Made by a program: the position numbers and the translations under genes. Shown here piece by piece: positions 39,904-47,783 of a stretch of 64,000 nucleotides of DNA; within the stretch, counting starts at the first letter, position 1; the number at the start of each line of letters is the position of its first letter. A model generated the notes under the pieces. It was not told the origin of the DNA. It made no database searches and worked only from the letters and a program-made list of their open reading frames with translations. This DNA is from Pseudomonas entomophila. Its GTDB lineage: Bacteria > Pseudomonadota > Gammaproteobacteria > Pseudomonadales > Pseudomonadaceae. Location of the stretch: positions 1 through 64,000 of the forward strand of contig NZ_JARPQB010000004.1 in the NCBI RefSeq assembly GCF_029478665.1, read 5' to 3'.

Positions 39904-40372
39904 GGTCGGTTTCTTTTTCCAGCAGTTTGGCGAGACGCTCGCGTTCAGCGGCGGACAGTTCCGAGGTGCCGGCCACGGCTTGGTTGCGACGACGACGGAC
40001 GATCACCGCCAGCACCACGAAACCACCGGCCAGCAGGATGCCCGGACCGAACCACAGCAGCCAGGTGCGCCCGCTGAGCGCCGGTTTGTAGCGCACGAAG
40101 TCGCCATAGCGGTCGACCATGAAGTCGACGATCTGCGGATTGCTCTTGCCCTCGCCGAGCATACGGAAGATCTCGCGGCGCAGGTCGGCGGCGATCGGCG
40201 CGTTGGAGTCGGCGATATCCTGGTTCTGGCACTTGGGGCAGCGCAGCTCCTTGGTCAGTTGCTGGTAGCGCTCACGCTCGGCTTCGTCGCGAAACTGATA
40301 GGTGTCGATGGCCGCCCTGGCCACACCGGCCAGGCTCACGCCCAGCACGGCGGCTGCAAGCCAGCGCTTCAT
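39896..40372 (-). CDS. ccmH: Cytochrome c biogenesis protein CcmH (thiol reductant, short form)
   Basis: 158 residues: a signal peptide, a periplasmic domain with the thiol motif [15 protein letters not shown], and one C-terminal membrane helix ([21 protein letters not shown]). CcmH reduces apocytochrome CXXCH thiols before haem attachment together with CcmG. The start ATG overlaps the ccmG stop by 4 nt. This is the short CcmH, with the TPR function carried by separate ccmI. Confidence 0.92.
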   Translation of the reverse strand: MKRWLAAAVLGVSLAGVARAAIDTYQFRDEAERERYQQLTKELRCPKCQNQDIADSNAPIAADLRREIFRMLGEGKSNPQIVDFMVDRYGDFVRYKPALSGRTWLLWFGPGILLAGGFVVLAVIVRRRRNQAVAGTSELSAAERERLAKLLEKETDHD

Positions 40373-40905
40373 GGCCTGGCCTCGTCGACCAGGCCCTGGT
40401 ACAGCGGTGCCAGCTGCTCGCGCCAGACCGTGGCGTCGACCACGCCCACATGCTTGTAGCGGATGATGCCTTTCGCGTCGACCAGGAAGGTTTCCGGCGC
40501 GCCGTACACGCCCAGGTCCAGGCCCAGCGAGCCTTGCGGGTCGGCGATGTTCAGCTGGTACGGGTTGTGGAACTCCGCCAGCCATTTCAGTGCGGCGGCG
40601 TTGTCATCCTTGTAGTTGACCCCGTGGATCACCACGCCCTGCTCGGCCAGCTGGTTGAGGTACGGGTGCTCGACCTTGCACGAGGGGCACCAGGTACCCC
40701 ACACATTGACCAGCGCCGGGCGGCCGACCAGGTCGGCTTGGGTGAGCGTGCGGTCACCCTGCACGGTACCCAGCGAGAACACCGGGAACGGCTTGCCAAT
40801 CATCGCCGAGGGCAGCTCGTCGGGCTTGAGGAACAACCCCTTGTAGAGAAAGACCGCCACCAGCAGAAACACCGCCAGTGGCACTACCATGATCCAACGC
40901 TTCAT
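40369..40905 (-). CDS. ccmG: Thiol:disulfide oxidoreductase CcmG/DsbE
   Basis: 178 residues. A membrane anchor near the N-terminus (MVVPLAVFLLVAVFLYKGL) is followed by a periplasmic thioredoxin fold with WGTWCPSCKVEHP and the CcmG-typical GAPETFLVDAKG. It passes electrons to apocytochrome or CcmH thiols. Overlaps both ccmF and ccmH by 4 nt, consistent with translational coupling. Confidence 0.94.
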   Translation of the reverse strand: MKRWIMVVPLAVFLLVAVFLYKGLFLKPDELPSAMIGKPFPVFSLGTVQGDRTLTQADLVGRPALVNVWGTWCPSCKVEHPYLNQLAEQGVVIHGVNYKDDNAAALKWLAEFHNPYQLNIADPQGSLGLDLGVYGAPETFLVDAKGIIRYKHVGVVDATVWREQLAPLYQGLVDEARP

Positions 40906-42890
40906 GCAGTCGCTCCAGACACGCCCAGCACATCACGCACGCGGGCTTTGACCTTGACGCGGTAGCGCCGGTCGAGGGCCGCCAGGAAACCGCCCAGCGC
41001 GGTCAGCAGACCACCCAGCCAGATCCAGCGGACATAGGGTTTGATATGCACCCGCACCGCCCAGGCGCCGTTTTCCAGCGGCTCGCCCAGGGCGACATAC
41101 AGGTCGCGGGTGAAGCCTGCGTCGATTCCGGCCTCGGTCATCATCGATTGCTGCACGGTGTACAGGCGCTTCTCCGGGTGCAGCACAGTCACTTCGCGGC
41201 CGTCGCGCGAGACACGCACAGTGCCCTTGTCGGAGATGAAGTTCGGCCCCTCGAAGTGCTTCGCGCCTTCGAACAGGAAATGGTAGCCACCCAGCTCGAC
41301 GGTCTCGCCCGGCGCCATGCGCAGGTCGCGCTCGGCACTGTTGTTGCTCGACAGCACCACGCCCAGGGCGCACACCGCCAGGCCCAGGTGCGCCAAGTGC
41401 ATGCCCCAATAGCTGCGATTGAGGCCGGCCAGGCCTTTGACCAAACCCTTGTGGCGGGTCTTGTCGAGGATGTCGCGTACACCGCTGAGCACCACCCAGG
41501 CGGCCAGGGCGAACACGCTCAGGATCGGCCAGTCGAAGTCATCGACGATCAACCCGGCAACCGGCGCCAGCACCGCGCTGCCGACCAGCACCGGGGTCAT
41601 CATGCTCGCCAGCCATCTGCCTGGCGTGTCCTTCCAGCGCACCACCACCCCAACGCCGAGTACCAGCATCAGCAACGCCATCAACGGCAGGAACAATGCG
41701 TTGAAGTACGGCGGGCCGACCGACAGCTTGGCGCCGGTCAAGGCATCGAGCACCAGCGGATACAGGGTGCCGAGCAGGATCGTCGACGCCGCCACCACCA
41801 GCACCAGGTTATTGGCCAGCAGCAGGGTTTCACGGGACCACAGCGCGAAGCCGACCTGGCTCTTGACCACCGGCGCGCGCAGGGCGAACAGCGTCAGCGA
41901 GCCCCCCACCACGAACAGCAGGAAGAACAGGATGAAGATGCCCCGCGACGGATCGGCGGCAAAGGCGTGCACCGAGGTCAGCACCCCGGAGCGAACCAGG
42001 AAGGTGCCCAGCAGGCTAAGGGAGAACGCAGCGATGGCCAGCAGCACGGTCCAGCTCTTGAACACCCCGCGCTTCTCGGTGACCGCCAGCGAGTGGATCA
42101 GCGCCGTGCCCACCAGCCAGGGCATGAACGAAGCGTTCTCCACCGGGTCCCAGAACCACCAGCCGCCCCAGCCCAGTTCGTAATAGGCCCACCACGAGCC
42201 GAGGGTGATCCCCACGCCGAGAAATGCCCAGGCAACGATGGTCCAGGGCCGTGACCAGCGCGCCCAGGCCGCGTCCAGGCGCCCGCCGAGCAATGCCGCG
42301 ATGGCGAAGGCGAAGGCCACCGAGAAACCCACGTAGCCCATGTACAGCATGGGCGGGTGAACGATCAGGCCGAAGTCCTGCAGCAGCGGGTTGAGGTCGC
42401 GGCCGTCGCCCGGCACCTGCGGCAGCAGGCGCTGGAACGGGTTGGAGGTGATGATCAGGAACGACAGGAAGCCCACGCTGATCATGCCCATCACCGCCAG
42501 TACACGGGCCAGCATCACCTGTGGCAGTTGACGCGAGAACACCGAGACGGCGAATGTCCAGCCACCGAGAATCAACGCCCAGAGCAGCAGCGAGCCTTCG
42601 TGGGCGCCCCATACGGCGCTGAACTTGTAGTACCAGGGCAAGGCGCTGTTGGAGTTGCTGGCCACGTAGGCGACCGAGAAGTTGTCGGTCATGAAGGCGT
42701 GGGTGAGGCAGGCGAAGGCGAAGGCGAGGAAGGCGAACTGCCCCCAGGCAGCCGGACGCGCCAGGCCCATCCACAGAGAATCGCCGCGCCAGGCCCCGAG
42801 CAATGGCACCGTGGCCTGCACGGCGGCGAAGCAGATGGCCAGGATCATCGACAACTGGCCCAGTTCGGGGATCACCAGGGCCGCATTCAT
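40902..42890 (-). CDS. ccmF: Haem lyase component CcmF
   Basis: 662 residues with about fourteen membrane helices. The WWD-type haem-binding motif is visible in [16 protein letters not shown], and conserved histidines occur in the segment around [14 protein letters not shown]. CcmF takes haem from CcmE and ligates it to apocytochrome c with CcmH/I. Length is normal for the Gammaproteobacterial protein. It overlaps ccmE and ccmG by 4 nt each. Confidence 0.95.
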   Translation of the reverse strand: MNAALVIPELGQLSMILAICFAAVQATVPLLGAWRGDSLWMGLARPAAWGQFAFLAFAFACLTHAFMTDNFSVAYVASNSNSALPWYYKFSAVWGAHEGSLLLWALILGGWTFAVSVFSRQLPQVMLARVLAVMGMISVGFLSFLIITSNPFQRLLPQVPGDGRDLNPLLQDFGLIVHPPMLYMGYVGFSVAFAFAIAALLGGRLDAAWARWSRPWTIVAWAFLGVGITLGSWWAYYELGWGGWWFWDPVENASFMPWLVGTALIHSLAVTEKRGVFKSWTVLLAIAAFSLSLLGTFLVRSGVLTSVHAFAADPSRGIFILFFLLFVVGGSLTLFALRAPVVKSQVGFALWSRETLLLANNLVLVVAASTILLGTLYPLVLDALTGAKLSVGPPYFNALFLPLMALLMLVLGVGVVVRWKDTPGRWLASMMTPVLVGSAVLAPVAGLIVDDFDWPILSVFALAAWVVLSGVRDILDKTRHKGLVKGLAGLNRSYWGMHLAHLGLAVCALGVVLSSNNSAERDLRMAPGETVELGGYHFLFEGAKHFEGPNFISDKGTVRVSRDGREVTVLHPEKRLYTVQQSMMTEAGIDAGFTRDLYVALGEPLENGAWAVRVHIKPYVRWIWLGGLLTALGGFLAALDRRYRVKVKARVRDVLGVSGATA

Positions 42891-43342
42891 GGCTTGGCCC
42901 CCGCGTCACTGGCCGCCTGGCCGCTTTCCTTGAGCGCCTTGGTGACTTCGGGCGGCATGTATTTCTCATCGTGCTTGGCCAGCACTTCATCCGCGACCAC
43001 CACGCCGTCGGCATTGAGCTTGCCAAGGGCGACGATGCCCTGCCCTTCGCGGAACAGGTCGGGGAGAATGCCGCGATAGGTGATCGGTACGGACTTGGTG
43101 TAGTCGGTGACCACGAAGCGCACGTCCAGCGAGTCGGCCGAGCGCTGCACCGAGCCTTTCTCGACCATGCCGCCGGCGCGAATGCGGGTATCCAGCGGCG
43201 CTTCGCCATTGGCGATCTGCGTCGGGGTGTAGAACAGGTTGATGTTCTGTTGCAGGGCGCTCAGGGCGAAGCCCACGGCCACGCCGACACCGACCAGCAG
43301 GCCGAGGATGAGGAACAGGCGTTTCTTGCGCTGCGGATTCAC
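42887..43342 (-). CDS. ccmE: Periplasmic haem chaperone CcmE
   Basis: 151 residues. One N-terminal membrane anchor ([19 protein letters not shown]), then an OB-fold beta-barrel with the covalent haem-binding His in [12 protein letters not shown]. The start is GTG, overlapping the ccmD stop (GTGA). CcmE carries haem from CcmC to CcmF. Confidence 0.95.
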   Translation of the reverse strand: MNPQRKKRLFLILGLLVGVGVAVGFALSALQQNINLFYTPTQIANGEAPLDTRIRAGGMVEKGSVQRSADSLDVRFVVTDYTKSVPITYRGILPDLFREGQGIVALGKLNADGVVVADEVLAKHDEKYMPPEVTKALKESGQAASDAGAKP

Positions 43343-43515
43343 GGTTTGCTCTCCCGGCGCAGACGGCGCGCCTCTTCTTGCAGGTAGCGACGGCGGGCCA
43401 GCAGTGGCGCGGCGACATTGAGCGCCAGCACCGCCAGGCAGATGCCGTAGGCCGACCAGACGTACAGGCCATGGTGGCCCATGGCGAGGAAATCACTGAA
43501 GGAGGCGAAGCTCAT
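43339..43515 (-). CDS. ccmD: Small haem exporter subunit CcmD
   Basis: 58 residues, read directly from the sequence: [20 protein letters not shown]..., one membrane helix ([17 protein letters not shown]) and a basic cytoplasmic tail ([17 protein letters not shown]). CcmD stabilises the CcmABCD complex that releases haem-loaded CcmE. It overlaps ccmC by 4 nt at its start and ccmE by 4 nt at its stop, exactly in the expected place. Confidence 0.93.
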   Translation of the reverse strand: MSFASFSDFLAMGHHGLYVWSAYGICLAVLALNVAAPLLARRRYLQEEARRLRRESKP

Positions 43516-44279
43516 CGTGCTGTCTCCCGACCCAGGCTGTTCATCACTTCATCCCTGACCCAACTGGCACGCGCCTCGCGCTTGAGCACTTCGAGGCGCA
43601 TGCGCAGCAGCAGCACGGCCCCAAAGAAGCAATAGAAACCCAGCGCCGTGAGCAGCAGCGGCAGCCACATCTCCACCGGCATGGCGGGTTTTTCAGTGAG
43701 GGTGAAGGTGGCGCCCTGGTGCAGGGTGTTCCACCACTCCACCGAGTACTTGATGATCGGGATGTTCACCACCCCGACGATGGCCAGCACTGCGCAGGCC
43801 TTGGCTGCGCTGTCGCGGTTGCTGATGGCCTGGCCCAGGGCGATGATGCCGAAGTACAGGAACAGCAGGATGAGCATGGAGGTCAGGCGCGCATCCCAGA
43901 CCCACCAGCTGCCCCAGGTGGGCTTGCCCCAGATCGCGCCAGTGACCAGCGCCACCGCGGTCATCCAGGCACCAATCGGTGCCGCGCACTGCAAGGCGAC
44001 ATCGGCCAGCTTCATCTTCCATACCAGCCCCACCACCCCGGCCACCGCCAGCAGCACATAGCAGGACTGCGCCAGCATCGCCGCCGGGACGTGGATATAG
44101 ATGATGCGGAAGCTGTCGCCTTGCTGGTAGTCCTGGGGGGCGAAGGCCAGGCCCCAGGTGATGCCCACCAGCAGCAGCAGGATGGCGGCGACGGTCAGCC
44201 ACGGCAGCATGCGGCCGCTGATGGCATAGAACCATTTGGGAGAGCCCAGCTTGTGGAACCACGTCCAACTCATTTTCAT
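43512..44279 (-). CDS. ccmC: Haem exporter permease CcmC
   Basis: 255 residues with six membrane helices. The WWD motif [13 protein letters not shown] binds haem on the periplasmic side, and flanking histidines occur in [13 protein letters not shown]. CcmC loads haem on CcmE. It is separated from ccmB by 46 nt, the only real gap inside ccmA-I. Confidence 0.95.
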   Translation of the reverse strand: MKMSWTWFHKLGSPKWFYAISGRMLPWLTVAAILLLLVGITWGLAFAPQDYQQGDSFRIIYIHVPAAMLAQSCYVLLAVAGVVGLVWKMKLADVALQCAAPIGAWMTAVALVTGAIWGKPTWGSWWVWDARLTSMLILLFLYFGIIALGQAISNRDSAAKACAVLAIVGVVNIPIIKYSVEWWNTLHQGATFTLTEKPAMPVEMWLPLLLTALGFYCFFGAVLLLRMRLEVLKREARASWVRDEVMNSLGRETAR

Positions 44280-44325
44280 CAGGGTACATCCAGGGTGTTG
44301 CCCAGGCTGCGGTGCCCGGGACTCG

Positions 44326-44994
44326 TTATTCGCCGACGCTGATCTTCAGGCCGGCCGCGATCGCAAAGGGTGCCAATGTCACAGCCAAGGCAGTCAGGCT
44401 GGCGAGCCAGAGCAGATGACCGGTCGCCGGCATATTCTGCAACGCGGCCTGCAACGCGCCACTGCCCAGGATCAATACAGGGATATACAACGGCAGAATC
44501 AGCAGCGCCAGCAGCAAACCGCCGCGCTTGAGACCGACTGTCAGCGCGGCGCCCACCGCGCCCAGCAAGCTCAGCACCGGCGTGCCCAGCAGCAGCGAAG
44601 CCAGCAGGACCGGCAGGCAGCTGGCGGGCAGGCCGAGCATCAGCGCCAGCAATGGCGCCAACAATACCAGCGCCAGACCGGAAAAGATCCAGTGTGCCAG
44701 TACCTTGGCCAGCACCAGCATGGCCAGTGGGTGCGGTGACAGCACCCACTGCTCCAGCGAGCCATCCTCGAAATCGCTGCGAAACAGCCCGTCCAGCGAC
44801 AGCAGCACGGCCAGCAATGCCGCGACCCAGACCAGTCCTGGAGACAAGGTTTGCAACAATTGCGTCTCGGGACCGACCGCCAGCGGGAACAAAGCGACGA
44901 CGATGGCGAAGAACACCAGCGGATTGGCCAGTTCCGCCGGACGGCGGAACAGCAGGCGCGCCTCGCGGCGCAGCAGAAGAAGGAATACGCTCAT
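44326..44994 (-). CDS. ccmB: Haem exporter permease CcmB
   Basis: 222 residues, six predicted membrane helices with no soluble domain. CcmB pairs with the ATPase CcmA to release holo-CcmE. The N-terminal [18 protein letters not shown] and the [17 protein letters not shown] loop are family blocks. The start ATG overlaps the ccmA stop by 4 nt; the frame upstream of it is out-of-frame ccmA sequence. Confidence 0.94.
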   Translation of the reverse strand: MSVFLLLLRREARLLFRRPAELANPLVFFAIVVALFPLAVGPETQLLQTLSPGLVWVAALLAVLLSLDGLFRSDFEDGSLEQWVLSPHPLAMLVLAKVLAHWIFSGLALVLLAPLLALMLGLPASCLPVLLASLLLGTPVLSLLGAVGAALTVGLKRGGLLLALLILPLYIPVLILGSGALQAALQNMPATGHLLWLASLTALAVTLAPFAIAAGLKISVGE

Positions 44995-45623
44995 GCCGCC
45001 CACTGCCCCAGGTTCAGTTCGCGGTAGCCGGACGGCTTGCGCTCGAGGGTGTGGTGGGTGGTCAGCACCACGGTGCCACCCTGCTCGCAATGCGCCGCCA
45101 GGTGCGTCTCGAGTTGCGCCACACCCTGTTTGTCGAGGGCGGTGAAGGGCTCGTCGAGAATCCACAGCGGTGGGCTGTCCAGGTGCAGGCGGGCCAGGGC
45201 GACACGCCGTTGCTGGCCGGCGGAGAGGGTATGACAAGGCACATCTTCGAAACCACGCAGGCCGACAGCCTCCAGGGCGCGCCAGATGGCCTCGGGGCTG
45301 GCCGGCTGGTGCAGGGCGCACAGCCAGGCGAGGTTCTCCTCGGCGGTAAGCAGGTCCTTGATGCCCGCGGCGTGCCCGATCCAAAGCAGGATGCTGGCCA
45401 GCGCATGACGCTGTTCGGCCAGCGGCTGGCCATTGAACAGGATGCGCCCGGCGGTCGGCTGCATCAGCCCGGCCAGCAAACGCAGCAAACTGGTCTTGCC
45501 ACTGCCGTTGGGGCCGGCGATCTGCAGCATGTCGCCGGGGCGCAGCTCGAAGTCCAGGTGCTCGAACAACAGTCGCCAGTCGCGCTCGCAGGCCAGGCCC
45601 ACGGCTTGGAGGTGAAGGGTCAC
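44991..45623 (-). CDS. ccmA: Haem exporter ATP-binding protein CcmA
   Basis: 210 residues. ABC ATPase with Walker [15 protein letters not shown], signature [11 protein letters not shown] and Walker [13 protein letters not shown]. First gene of the ccm operon. A long leader hairpin at 45645-45691 lies between it and the divergent fliK-like gene. Confidence 0.95.
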   Translation of the reverse strand: MTLHLQAVGLACERDWRLLFEHLDFELRPGDMLQIAGPNGSGKTSLLRLLAGLMQPTAGRILFNGQPLAEQRHALASILLWIGHAAGIKDLLTAEENLAWLCALHQPASPEAIWRALEAVGLRGFEDVPCHTLSAGQQRRVALARLHLDSPPLWILDEPFTALDKQGVAQLETHLAAHCEQGGTVVLTTHHTLERKPSGYRELNLGQWAA

Positions 45624-45644
45624 GGTTATGCCTTATGCGATTGG

Positions 45645-45691
45645 GTTCATATCCGGTGTCGCCTGCCTCGCGGGCGACACCGATCATGAAC
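45645..45691. promoter_or_regulatory. 19-nt inverted repeat in the ccmA leader
   Basis: Arms GTTCATATCCGGTGTCGCC and GGCGACACCGATCATGAAC match in 16 of 19 positions with a 9-nt loop. It lies 22-68 nt upstream of the ccmA ATG, so it would fold in the ccm mRNA if transcription starts beyond it. It is not one of the REP types seen elsewhere. Confidence 0.5.
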
Positions 45692-45699
45692 CTTGTGTC

Positions 45700-45726
45700 T
45701 CAAGTGCCCCTGCTCGCTGCCGTTAT
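45700..45726 (+). promoter_or_regulatory. FliA (sigma-28) promoter for the fliK-like/flhX operon
   Basis: TCAAGTGC, 11 nt, then GCCGTTAT. The TCAAG element and the GCCG core match the sigma-28 pattern with the same spacing as the cheV promoter. It lies about 80 nt upstream of the fliK-like ATG. Confidence 0.72.
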
Positions 45727-45807
45727 ACTGGCAGTGGCAGGCGGCGGGCATTATTACATGCACTGCTCCGCTGCCAAGAGGGCTGGTCCGACAGGTTGTA
45801 TACAATC

Positions 45808-47370
45808 ATGACTGAAATCAATAGTCTCGGCGCACAAACTGCGCTAGCCCCCCAGGCGACCAAGGCCGCGATGACTGGCGAGCTGCTGCGCCTGCTGCAA
45901 CCACAGCCTGGTTTGCTAGCTCCAGGCGAGACAGCGCGCGCCGAAGTCATGTCGATGCGCCAGGTCGGTGCGGACTTCCAGATGTTGCTGCGCCTCACCC
46001 AGGCCAACGGCACCCAGACCCAGTTGCAGGCCAGCACCGGCCAGCCCCTGCCCCCGGGCAGCCAGATCACGGTCAGCCAGACCGAGAGCAACCGCCTGGC
46101 GGTCATGGTGCAACAGGTCAATGCCAACAACATCGCCACCCTCACCCGCCTTGATACCCACCAGGTCCCGGTCGGCACACTGCTGCAGGGCAAGGTCCTG
46201 ACCAGCCAGGCACTGCCACAGAATGCAGGCGAGATCGCCACCTTCCGCTCGCTGGTGAGCCTGCTCAACAGTAGCCAGGCGGGCGCCACCCTGGCCATCG
46301 ACAGCCCACGTCCGCTGCCTGTCGGCAGCCTGCTGAGCGCGCTGGTGCAAGGTGACCAGTCATTGCGTTTCGTCCCCCTCAGTGGCCGTCAGGATCAATT
46401 GGCCATCGCCCAGCAACTGTTGACCCAGCAGGGCCGGCAAGCCTCACTGCCAAGCCTGCTCAACGCCCTGCAGCAGATCGCCACCTCGGGCGATGCCGGA
46501 ACGCAGCTGCGCGCCAGTGCCGAGCGCCTGCTGGCCGGCTTGCCCGATGCCCGCCAGCTGGGCGATGCGAAAAACCTCGCCCAGGCCCTGAACAACAGTG
46601 GCGCCTTCCTCGAGGCCAAGCTGCTTGGTGGCCAGGCAAGCGGCGTGACACCGGACCTGAAGACGCAATTGGTCAGGTTGGTCGCGCAGTTGACCAACCC
46701 GACCACGGGCCAATCGCTGCCCCCCGCACTGACCAGCACCCTGGCCCAGGCGCTGCCCGGCTTCGCCCGAAGCGCCCTGGGCATGCTTGGCCAGGTGACC
46801 CCACGCCAGCTGCCTGGCGCCTTCCCCCTGCCCTCGCGCCTGTTGCAGAGCCTGGAAAACGAAGGCGACCTGCAGCAGTTGCTGCGCCTGGCCGCCGCCG
46901 CTGTCTCGCGCCTGCAAAGCCATGCGCTGTCCAGCCTGCAGCAATCCGGCCCGCTGGAGAACGGCAACCAGCAGACCACCTGGCAATCCGAAATCCCCAT
47001 CCGCCACGGCCAGGAATTCATTCCGCTGCAGGTCAAGCTGCAGCGCGAGGAAACGCCGGAGCAGCAAGCGGATCGCGAACGTGAGGGGCGTGACCCGCTG
47101 GAGGCCATGTGGCGTATCGAACTGGCCTTCGACCTGTCACCGCTAGGCCCGCTGCAGGTCCAGGCGCAACTGCTGCAAGGACGGCTGTCGGGACAACTGT
47201 GGGCAGAGCAGGAGCAGACCGCACGCCTCATCGACAGCCAGCTCGGCACGCTGCGCGAACGCCTGCTGGCCCGCGGCCTGGATGTCGGCGACCTGGAGTG
47301 CCACCCTGGCACACCTCCGCAAGGCCCGCACACACGCCTTGAACAACGCTGGGTGGATGAGACCGCATGA
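45808..47370 (+). CDS. FliK-like flagellar hook-length control protein
   Basis: 520 residues. A long Gln/Ala/Leu-rich, low-complexity N-terminal region is followed by a C-terminal Flg_hook-like domain (about 410-510), ending LAFDLSPLGPLQVQAQLLQG and the helix ARLIDSQLGTLRERLLARG. FliK proteins measure hook length and switch export specificity through FlhB. This copy lies outside the main flagellar cluster and is paired with a lone FlhB C-terminal domain, overlapping it by 4 nt. It may be a paralogue of the principal FliK. The start MTEINSLGAQ is preferred. Confidence 0.8.
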   Translation: MTEINSLGAQTALAPQATKAAMTGELLRLLQPQPGLLAPGETARAEVMSMRQVGADFQMLLRLTQANGTQTQLQASTGQPLPPGSQITVSQTESNRLAVMVQQVNANNIATLTRLDTHQVPVGTLLQGKVLTSQALPQNAGEIATFRSLVSLLNSSQAGATLAIDSPRPLPVGSLLSALVQGDQSLRFVPLSGRQDQLAIAQQLLTQQGRQASLPSLLNALQQIATSGDAGTQLRASAERLLAGLPDARQLGDAKNLAQALNNSGAFLEAKLLGGQASGVTPDLKTQLVRLVAQLTNPTTGQSLPPALTSTLAQALPGFARSALGMLGQVTPRQLPGAFPLPSRLLQSLENEGDLQQLLRLAAAAVSRLQSHALSSLQQSGPLENGNQQTTWQSEIPIRHGQEFIPLQVKLQREETPEQQADREREGRDPLEAMWRIELAFDLSPLGPLQVQAQLLQGRLSGQLWAEQEQTARLIDSQLGTLRERLLARGLDVGDLECHPGTPPQGPHTRLEQRWVDETA

Positions 47371-47702
47371 AACACAAGCAACCCCGCCAGGCCATCGCCC
47401 TGAGCTATGACGGCCAGCAGGCGCCGACCCTGAGCGCCAAGGGTGACGACGAACTGGCCGAAGCCATCCTCGCCCTGGCCCGCGAACATGAAGTGCCGAT
47501 CTACGAGAACGCCGAGCTGGTGCGCCTGCTGGCGCGGCTGGAATTGGGCGAACAGATCCCCGAGGCGCTGTACCTGACTATCGCCGAGATCATTGCCTTC
47601 GCCTGGCAACTGCGTGGCAAAGTGCCCGTAGGTTTCAGCGACGAGCCCGCCGCCGAGCGCGATATCACTCCCCACCTGCCAGGCCTTCCTTACTGCCCTT
47701 GA
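47367..47702 (+). CDS. FlhX-like stand-alone FlhB C-terminal domain
   Basis: 111 residues equivalent to the post-cleavage cytoplasmic domain of FlhB/YscU. QPRQAIALSYDGQ corresponds to FlhB NPTHYAVALKYD, so the autocleavage NPTH is replaced by QPRQ; as it begins at that point no cleavage would be needed. It keeps ENAELVRLLARLELGEQIPEALY, the family's C-terminal block. In other bacteria FlhX can complement loss of the FlhB C-terminus in export switching. Overlaps the fliK-like gene by 4 nt. Confidence 0.85.
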   Translation: MKHKQPRQAIALSYDGQQAPTLSAKGDDELAEAILALAREHEVPIYENAELVRLLARLELGEQIPEALYLTIAEIIAFAWQLRGKVPVGFSDEPAAERDITPHLPGLPYCP

Positions 47703-47783
47703 TCGCGGGTGGTAACCCGTTGCCGCTCACGCGCAGGCGGCATCAATCAGGATGGCGACTCATTTCCAACCTGGGTCACCACC

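Noticed and set aside
45795..45804. TTGTATACAA palindrome before the fliK-like ATG
   Set aside because: Only 10 nt, adjacent to the ribosome-binding region, and lacks the CTG/CAG ends of a LexA box.
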